NCBI RefSeq assembly: GCF_031326205.1
Contig: NZ_CP133721.1
Location: 558,001 to 622,000, forward strand
DNA: 64,000 nt
From: Flavobacterium sp. 20NA77.7
Lineage (GTDB): Bacteria > Bacteroidota > Bacteroidia > Flavobacteriales > Flavobacteriaceae
Reading direction: 5' to 3'
Of the stretch, positions 58,249 to 64,000 are shown one piece after another. The notes below the pieces were generated by a model. That model did not search any database, was not told the DNA's origin, and saw only the letters and a list, made by a program, of their open reading frames with translations. The position numbers and the translations under genes were made by a program. Every line of letters starts with the position of its first letter. The stretch's first letter is position 1.

Positions 58249-60942
58249 ATGAAAAAAGTATTTATTTTAGTTTTATTCTTTAATTTTATTTTGGCATACG
58301 CCCAAGATAAAGTAGTCAGTAAAAATGGTAAAGAAATAGAAGTCAATAAAGATGCTTCAACAACCTCAAAGGGAGTCGTAAAATTAGCTGGTGACCTTGG
58401 CGGAACTGCTGATTTACCAACTGTCCCTGGATTAACAACAAAGCAAGATGTATTAACGTTAACAACAACGGGAACTGGAGCGGCTACGTTAACAGGATCT
58501 ACTTTAAATATACCCACTCCAAGTCAGGGTTCTCCTTTTACTCTGCAAGGAACTACTACTGATGCGGGTACAGATAAAACGAGTGTGATAGATAGATCAG
58601 GTAGTATTGAAGTGAAAAGTGGTTATTTAAAGGCTATTGGAAACGGAAATACTTTTACAATAGATCCAACTGATGCTACTGGACCTAGATTAAAATTAGG
58701 GCCAGTGGCTGTTCCAAATGGTTATTTTGAATTAGGCTCGTACAATTCTATAAATAATTTTGACACTAAAACAAGAGATTTTAATTTGATGAGTACGGCT
58801 AAAAATAATGCCTTTTATTTAAAAAATGATACTGGATTTATTGGAATTGGAATAGGAAATCCACTTTCTCTTTTTTCTAATGCTGCCAGTACTACAAATT
58901 TTGTTTCCTCAAATAATTCTACCCAAAGTACAACAGGTATCTCTTGGTTAACAAATACAACGGGTTATAATACTTCTTTATATAATTCTAATAATGTAGT
59001 TGGATCAAATGGACTTCAAATAAAAGTAGCCAATACCTCAAATCAAACAATAGCTTTAGAAGTGGGACAAAATACTACATTGAGTGGTACATCAATCCCT
59101 TTGTTTAATGTATTGGGTAATGGAAATGTAGGCATTGGCACCAATACTCCAGCTACTAAATTAGAAATTACATCAGGTATATCAGGTACATCAGGATTAA
59201 GATTTACTAATTTAACTAGTGCAGCTACGCCTTCTTCAAATAGTAACTTTTTATCCTTGGACGCTTCAGGAAATGTTATTTATGCTACAAGTGGAACTAC
59301 ATTACCTTTAATTACTGCTAATGGAATAAATTCTGCTACAACAGAAGTAAGGGATTATAATGTGTGGGCAAACCGAGGAAATGGTTTCTATATTACTGAT
59401 TCAGCTGGTGCAATTGGTAATGCCATTCCTAACAATGGTGCATGGTTTGCCTTGTCTCAAGTAGCAAATGGGTCAAATTATTTTGGGCAAACTTCTTTAA
59501 ACGATCAAGGATTTTGGTTTAGAGGAGGGCCAACTTCAACTATTGTTTCAAATACATGGTTTCGAACACTTTCATTAAATGCTAATTCAAGATTTGTAGC
59601 TCAATGGGATAATACCACTAATAATACGGTTACATTGAATAATAGAGATAATGGTCCTTTGGCTTTTGCAACTAATGATTTAGAACGAATGCGAATATTA
59701 GCTAATGGAAATATAGGTATAGGAACCACAACACCCTCAGCTCAATTAGAAGTGGCTACAAACAATGCATTATCTACAATAATCAGAAGGGGCGGTACGG
59801 CAGATCTTACACCCGCTAATTTAGTTTTACAGAAGACTATGGGAGCTGATGCCGCAACGCATGGTGCTGTAACTAATGGAAATTTTGTAGGTAGAATTTT
59901 ATTCAGTGCTTCAAATGGGACTACTTATCCTACAAACGGAACTGATATTGTAGGTTACACTGCCGGTTTACAATCTGCAACTAACAATGGTGGTGGAATA
60001 TTGTTTAGAACGGTACCACAAAATAGCATTGCACCGTCTATAGAAAGAATGCGAATTGAACATAATGGTAATGTAGGTATCGGCACGCCAAATCCAACTA
60101 CAAATTTAGATATTGTAGGTGGAATGAGTTTGAGAAATGTAGTTGGAGCTACAGGTTCTAATTATGGAATAGAGTTTAATACCAATTCAAATTCTCCTCG
60201 CATTGATTGGATATATAATGGATCGTATACGGGTTCTTTTGCGGGAGATTCTGATTTTTTCTTTCGCCTTCAAAATAGTAAGCAAGGTTCAGGAGGATTT
60301 AGGTTTATGACCAATCCAAGTGGTACTGCTTTGGAAAGATTGACTATTTTAAATAATGGAAACATTGGTATTGGGAACACTGCACCTTCTCAAAAAATGA
60401 ATATTGTAGGAATCAATAATCAACCTGCTACGACGGGAACTGCATCAAATGCTATCTTGCGTATAGAAGGAAGCACTAATCATGTATTGGATTTTGGTAC
60501 TTATGCTAATAGTCCATTTGGTTCATATGTTCAATCAGTCGATAAATCAAATTTAGCGACGGGCTTACCTCTTACTCTTAATCCTGTAGCGGGTAACGTA
60601 GGAATTGGGACCTCAAATCCAACCTCTAAATTAGAAGTTAATGGTGCGGCAACAAATACTACTGCATTCAATGCAGCTGCTGGCACAAGTATTGATTTTT
60701 CTAAAAGTAATTTAGCTTATACCACTGCCAGTGCAGGAGCGTTTACTTTGACAAATTTGAAAGATGGGGGAACGTATACGTTAGCAGTACAAGGTGCTAC
60801 TTCGGGGACTTCTAGTTTTACAGCAACAGGTTTTACTTTTAAATCTCCAAATAATAGCGCTACAATTGCAAGTAAACACACTTTATATACTTTTATAGTA
60901 ATGGGAACTACGGTTTATTATTATATGACAACCGGATTATAA
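58249..60942 (+). CDS. Tail-fibre-like exported protein with NVGIGT repeats
   Basis: The 897-residue protein has signal peptide MKKVFILVLFFNFILAYAQ. Near the N-terminus KGVVKLAGDLGGTADLPTVP is the same linker found six times in the preceding giant. The middle has about six GN(V/I)GIG motifs followed by a Pro and a KLEV-like strand (GNVGIGTNTPATKLEI, GNIGIGTTTPSAQLEV), typical of phage tail-fibre and Bacteroidota surface proteins. The C-terminus (GTSIDFSKSNLAYTT to TVYYYMTTGL) is a beta-rich cap, with no S74 chaperone domain and no T9SS sorting domain. It probably forms a second fibre or the tip of the first. It has its own candidate promoter and is 8 bp from the next gene. Confidence 0.8.
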   Translation: MKKVFILVLFFNFILAYAQDKVVSKNGKEIEVNKDASTTSKGVVKLAGDLGGTADLPTVPGLTTKQDVLTLTTTGTGAATLTGSTLNIPTPSQGSPFTLQGTTTDAGTDKTSVIDRSGSIEVKSGYLKAIGNGNTFTIDPTDATGPRLKLGPVAVPNGYFELGSYNSINNFDTKTRDFNLMSTAKNNAFYLKNDTGFIGIGIGNPLSLFSNAASTTNFVSSNNSTQSTTGISWLTNTTGYNTSLYNSNNVVGSNGLQIKVANTSNQTIALEVGQNTTLSGTSIPLFNVLGNGNVGIGTNTPATKLEITSGISGTSGLRFTNLTSAATPSSNSNFLSLDASGNVIYATSGTTLPLITANGINSATTEVRDYNVWANRGNGFYITDSAGAIGNAIPNNGAWFALSQVANGSNYFGQTSLNDQGFWFRGGPTSTIVSNTWFRTLSLNANSRFVAQWDNTTNNTVTLNNRDNGPLAFATNDLERMRILANGNIGIGTTTPSAQLEVATNNALSTIIRRGGTADLTPANLVLQKTMGADAATHGAVTNGNFVGRILFSASNGTTYPTNGTDIVGYTAGLQSATNNGGGILFRTVPQNSIAPSIERMRIEHNGNVGIGTPNPTTNLDIVGGMSLRNVVGATGSNYGIEFNTNSNSPRIDWIYNGSYTGSFAGDSDFFFRLQNSKQGSGGFRFMTNPSGTALERLTILNNGNIGIGNTAPSQKMNIVGINNQPATTGTASNAILRIEGSTNHVLDFGTYANSPFGSYVQSVDKSNLATGLPLTLNPVAGNVGIGTSNPTSKLEVNGAATNTTAFNAAAGTSIDFSKSNLAYTTASAGAFTLTNLKDGGTYTLAVQGATSGTSSFTATGFTFKSPNNSATIASKHTLYTFIVMGTTVYYYMTTGL

Positions 60943-60950
60943 TAGGATAT

Positions 60951-61790
60951 ATGCAGAAAATAGTAGTTTCCTTTTTATTGTTTGTTGTTACAAATGCTTT
61001 TGGACAAATTATGGGGACACCTTATATTGTTCCACTGGCTACTTTTCAAAATAATGTTACTTTTAATTATACGGGTGCTCAACAATCATGGGTTGTTCCT
61101 TTAGATGTTACGAAGATTGGAGTTGAATTAGTAGGCGCTCAAGGTGGGGGTACAAATGCGGGTAAGGGAGGAAAAGTAACTGCTGAATTAACCGTTACGC
61201 CCGGAACTACTTTGATTTTAATTGTTGGTGGACAGCCCATAAATGCTAACGCTGTATATGGTGGAGGTGGTATAGGAGGATCAAATGGTGCAACAACTAC
61301 TAGAAATGGTTTTGCTGGTGGAGGACTAGCGGGAATATATTTAACTTCTGAGAATCAAGCGAATGCATTTGCTATTGCAGGAGGTGGAGGCGGAAATTCT
61401 GGGTTAAGCGCATTGCTTGGCGGTGTGGCCGGTGCACCAAATGGTACAAGTGGAGGTCAAGGAAATTATGCAGGATATCAAGAAGGAGGAAAAGGCGCTA
61501 CTCAAAGTGCAGGAGGAGCAAGAGGAGTTTCAATAGATCCAGCCACCGTGGCTTCAACTGCTGGTACAGCATTGAATGGAGGGAAAGGAGGTTCTATTAA
61601 TTCTTCTACATGGACAGCTGGTGGAGGAGGTGGAGCAGGATATTTTGGCGGTGGTGGAGGAGCTGGAGGCGGATCTTCGGTAGGGGCAGGAGGAGGAGGC
61701 TCTTCTTTTGTGAGTGCTACTGCTGGTACTAATATTGTATATACCAGTGGATTTAATGTGGGTAATGGTAAAATAATTATTTTCTATTAA
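60951..61790 (+). CDS. Exported glycine-rich domain protein
   Basis: The 279-residue protein has signal peptide MQKIVVSFLLFVVTNAFGQ, then GTPYIVP right after the cut site. A beta-rich domain (QQSWVVPLDVTKIGVELVGAQ) is followed by very Gly-rich segments (GGGGIGGSNGATTT, AGGGGGAGYFGGGGGAGG) ending in NVGNGKIIIFY. This resembles the glycine-rich domain found in bacterial surface proteins and in ALK-type receptors, which folds as polyproline-II-like Gly helices. No sorting domain is present. It is 8 bp after the tail-fibre-like gene and 1 bp before the next, so it belongs to the same operon. Confidence 0.78.
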   Translation: MQKIVVSFLLFVVTNAFGQIMGTPYIVPLATFQNNVTFNYTGAQQSWVVPLDVTKIGVELVGAQGGGTNAGKGGKVTAELTVTPGTTLILIVGGQPINANAVYGGGGIGGSNGATTTRNGFAGGGLAGIYLTSENQANAFAIAGGGGGNSGLSALLGGVAGAPNGTSGGQGNYAGYQEGGKGATQSAGGARGVSIDPATVASTAGTALNGGKGGSINSSTWTAGGGGGAGYFGGGGGAGGGSSVGAGGGGSSFVSATAGTNIVYTSGFNVGNGKIIIFY

Positions 61791-61791
61791 T

Positions 61792-62817
61792 ATGACTAAA
61801 TATAAATTAATTTTTGCTTTTATATTAATTCAATTCTTAACGGCTAATAGTACCGCACAAGTAGTAGGTACGCCTTATATTATACCTGTCGACAATAGGC
61901 CTATATTGGATCAGGTTGGCTTAACCCCTTCATTTGCATTTAGTACTAGAAAATTACGTGAAGGATATACTGGGCCTGCTATTCGTTTACGTAGAGCAAC
62001 TGACAATTCAGAAATCGATGTTGCTTTTGATAGCGATGGAGTAGTTAGTGGCAATAGCATAGTTACATTAGTGGTTGTTGGTAGTAGTGGCGCTGCATTA
62101 GGGCAAACCACTACTTTGTCTATTTATAAAGGAGCTAATCCTTTATATGTTACTATTTGGTATGATCAAGGAGCAAATGGCTATAACGGAATACAGGCAA
62201 CGACTGCTAGGCAACCTGTGTTTGCATTAACTTCAGCGGGTGCGACTAATCAATATGCAACTTTACAGTTTACGGGTACATCTAAGCATAGTGTTGTTGT
62301 AAATAAGTCTATGAATACCTTATTGACAAGTGGAATAAGAGGTAGTGTTTTAACTATAGCAAAAGTATCAAATGGTACTTCTACTAACAACTCCTTTGGA
62401 CATTCAGATGCAAATGACAATAGTATCCGTTGGTCAGCACACATGAACTGGCCAGACGGTGCAAACCAAATGTATACTGATTTAGGTTCTATGGAAGGGG
62501 TAAGAAATTTTTTAAATGATGGAACAGTAGGCCTCAATAAATATAAGCAATATTCTATAGTTAGACTTGTAAACAGCAAAATCGTTAGGGTAAGTGGAAT
62601 TGATAGAAATAATACTTCACTTAGCTTAACATCAAGAACTTGGCAGGCAAATTCAACTTTTGGGGTAGGCTTAACAACGGGTTCGCTTGATACCTCGTTT
62701 GGTCAAAATGGGTTTACAGGAAATATTCCTGAGTTTATACTATATAATATTGATCTTTCATCTTCTCAATTTCAATTGTTAGAGAATAATCAAATTTCAT
62801 TTTGGGGAGCAAATTAA
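61792..62817 (+). CDS. Exported protein resembling the GH54 alpha-L-arabinofuranosidase B catalytic fold
   Basis: The 341-residue protein has signal peptide to about residue 23 (NSTAQ), then VVGTPYIIPVDN, the same mature start as its upstream neighbour. The rest matches the AbfB-type concanavalin-like domain in its markers: FSTRKLREGYTGPAIRLRR, IDVAFDSDG, VTIWYDQGANGYN and QPVF. I cannot verify that the catalytic Glu/Asp pair is present. In this setting, behind two fibre genes, a sugar-binding (lectin) role is at least as likely as hydrolysis. No T9SS sorting domain. Last gene of cassette 1. Confidence 0.75.
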   Translation: MTKYKLIFAFILIQFLTANSTAQVVGTPYIIPVDNRPILDQVGLTPSFAFSTRKLREGYTGPAIRLRRATDNSEIDVAFDSDGVVSGNSIVTLVVVGSSGAALGQTTTLSIYKGANPLYVTIWYDQGANGYNGIQATTARQPVFALTSAGATNQYATLQFTGTSKHSVVVNKSMNTLLTSGIRGSVLTIAKVSNGTSTNNSFGHSDANDNSIRWSAHMNWPDGANQMYTDLGSMEGVRNFLNDGTVGLNKYKQYSIVRLVNSKIVRVSGIDRNNTSLSLTSRTWQANSTFGVGLTTGSLDTSFGQNGFTGNIPEFILYNIDLSSSQFQLLENNQISFWGAN

Positions 62818-62904
62818 TTTTTTTGTGTGTAATTTCTTAATTAATTAATACTTTGTGTAACTATTTGATAAATAAGTGTTTAAAATTATGTAGTACATAT
62901 TCTA

Positions 62905-62926
62905 CACATCTTTATGTGGTTTTTTA
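62905..62926 (+). terminator. Weak terminator-like hairpin at the end of cassette 1
   Basis: CACAT (62905-62909), loop CTTT, ATGTG (62914-62918), then G and six T. Only five pairs, and an alternative pairing TGTAG/CTACA (62889-62893, 62902-62906) competes. It may be the end of the cassette transcript. Confidence 0.4.
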
Positions 62927-62951
62927 ATATTTTTTTTAGTTGTATTATAAC

Positions 62952-62959
62952 TATATTTG
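62952..62959 (+). promoter_or_regulatory. Candidate -7 box (TATATTTG) of cassette 2
   Basis: The box and the next bases (CAT, then TTAATTTTT) match the cassette 1 promoter region at 45227. A TTG at the right -33 distance is not seen here. It lies 57 bp before ATG 63017. Confidence 0.5.
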
Positions 62960-63016
62960 CATTTTAATTTTTAGTCTTTAATGAATTGTTAAAGATTTAC
63001 ATAATTCAAACAATAA

Positions 63017-63496
63017 ATGCGGATATTTGTTACAATTATGTTGTTAGCTTTAGGATTTAATTCTTATTGTCAACAACTTCATCATGAGATGATAAGTTCT
63101 CAAGGGGGTAGTTCAGTTACTTCTAGTGGTCATTTAGTTCGATATACGGTTGGTCAACAATCTGTTATTGGTACTTCTACGAATGGCTATGTTGTTCAGC
63201 AAGGTTTTCAGCAAAGTAATTGGGGTAGAATAGTGTCAGAGAATACAATTTCTGTTGTTACTACTGTTTATCCAAATCCGTTTGTTGATTTGGTTAAATT
63301 TTCCTTTTCAAGTTCCCCGGGTAGTACTATCGATATTTTAGTTTTTGACATTTTAGGTCGTTTGGTTCATTCGGAGTCGGTACAAAATGATTCGAATTTA
63401 ATTTCGCTAGATTTAAAAAAATTATCCAGTGCTGAATATTTAGTAAAACTATCTTCAGGAAGCTATATTCATTCAGCAAAAATTATAAAACAATGA
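63017..63496 (+). CDS. Small T9SS type A sorting-domain protein, cassette 2 copy
   Basis: Paralogue of the gene at 45288 with the same length (159 residues). I count 16 amino-acid differences, nine of them in the first 18 residues (signal peptide MRIFVTIMLLALGFNSYCQQ) and only one in about the last 80, the sorting domain. The DNA of the 3' part is almost identical. This gradient points to recent duplication with later gene conversion, or to selection against change in the sorting domain alone; the silent-site identity favours the former. Its stop overlaps the next start by ATGA, as in cassette 1. Confidence 0.87.
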   Translation: MRIFVTIMLLALGFNSYCQQLHHEMISSQGGSSVTSSGHLVRYTVGQQSVIGTSTNGYVVQQGFQQSNWGRIVSENTISVVTTVYPNPFVDLVKFSFSSSPGSTIDILVFDILGRLVHSESVQNDSNLISLDLKKLSSAEYLVKLSSGSYIHSAKIIKQ

Positions 63497-64000
63497 TACA
63501 AAGAGTTATGTTGATTTTGGTTTTACTAGTAAGCCAATCTCTATTTTCACAGGAGTTATTTTTCAATTTAGGGAGTAATTCTACGGTTTACAATTACAAA
63601 AATTCCTTAGGTCAATCTAATCCTAATTTACGTTCTTCTACAGGTTCTTTTTATGAATTTGGTTATGAGTTTTTATTTGGAGGAGCAAGTTCTAGTATGG
63701 AAAGTAATTTTTCGTATGCTGCTAGTTTGACCTTAAATCAATTTAATGCAAAAGGCGGAGATTTTAATAACACGTATTCATGGAATACGAGTTATTTAGG
63801 TATCCAGAATGCTGTTTTGGGTACGGTAGTGCGTTCTTCTAAAAATACTTTTGTTGTTAAGCTTAAAGCAGGGTTGAATACAAGTACTATTGTTAAAGGA
63901 GAACAAACACTTAACAATGTGGTTTATGATATTAAGAATCATTCCGAGTTTAAAGGCTTGTTAATACAACCTATGGGAGGCGTTGATTTGCGATTAGAAC
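63202..64000 (+). repeat. Cassette head duplication, copy 2 (runs off the window)
   Basis: Nearly identical DNA to 45473-46271. It continues to the window edge, so its end and whatever follows the second barrel gene cannot be seen. Confidence 0.9.
63493..64000 (+). CDS. Small outer-membrane beta-barrel protein, cassette 2 copy, 3'-truncated by the window edge
   Basis: The frame is open from ATG 63493 (MIQRVMLILVLLV) to the window end, 169 codons. Compared with the copy at 45764, I see only three amino-acid differences over that stretch (M2I, NNMVY to NNVVY, LLVQP to LLIQP). Same signal peptide, same barrel pattern, same overlap with the small T9SS gene. In cassette 1 the next gene is the giant repeat protein; what follows here is outside the window. 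Confidence 0.85.
   Translation, partial: MIQRVMLILVLLVSQSLFSQELFFNLGSNSTVYNYKNSLGQSNPNLRSSTGSFYEFGYEFLFGGASSSMESNFSYAASLTLNQFNAKGGDFNNTYSWNTSYLGIQNAVLGTVVRSSKNTFVVKLKAGLNTSTIVKGEQTLNNVVYDIKNHSEFKGLLIQPMGGVDLRLE

Noticed and set aside
46414..62817. Prophage tail region
   Set aside because: Tail-fibre-like motifs are present, but every product has a Sec signal peptide and there is no capsid, terminase, portal, tape-measure, lysis or integrase gene.

Overview
The window comes from a Bacteroidota chromosome, most likely family Flavobacteriaceae. The evidence is low G+C, a SusC/SusD pair, type IX secretion (T9SS) sorting domains, many TAnnTTTG -7 promoter boxes, near absence of Shine-Dalgarno sequences (rpsU is the exception), and flavobacterial families such as DUF2851, DUF3467 and the Bacteroidota putative porin.

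Layout. 1-6.5 kb: 3' part of lipB, rnhB on the minus strand, then a SusC/SusD outer-membrane uptake pair closed by a strong terminator. 6.5-15.2 kb: putative porin, a CBS-domain cysteine/cystathionine synthase, DUF2851 protein, PspC-like protein, ComEA-like helix-hairpin-helix protein, acyl-CoA dehydrogenase, rpsU, a Xer recombinase and hpf. 15.2-28.4 kb: the classic translation/transcription block tRNA-Thr, tRNA-Tyr, tRNA-Thr, tuf, tRNA-Trp, secE, nusG, rplK, rplA, rplJ, rplL, rpoB, rpoC. 28.7-40.2 kb: a DUF3467 protein and a 3,653-residue secreted protein with a beta-helix, Ig-like modules and a T9SS sorting domain. 40.2-45.1 kb: a GNAT acetyltransferase, a minus-strand group (Nif3-like protein, coiled-coil protein with a degenerate zinc ribbon, RluF, membrane protein) and lpxK.

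45.2-64 kb is the accessory part. A small T9SS sorting-domain protein and a small outer-membrane beta-barrel protein are followed by four exported proteins with no T9SS sorting domain: a 3,905-residue giant made of 10-residue repeats and phage tail-fibre-like modules, an 897-residue tail-fibre-like protein, a glycine-rich protein, and a protein resembling the GH54 arabinofuranosidase fold. At 63,017 the first two genes start again, almost identical at DNA level, so the window shows one full cassette and the head of a second.

How the genes may work together (inference): the nearly invariant head genes could act as an outer-membrane/T9SS assembly unit, and the giant fibre plus lectin-like proteins as a variable surface structure. 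The giant gene is changing by in-frame repeat duplication and deletion. A 1.4-kb internal segment is present twice at near identity, and one copy lacks exactly 60 bp. Elsewhere, several promoters lie inside or directly after intrinsic terminators, which gives very short leaders.
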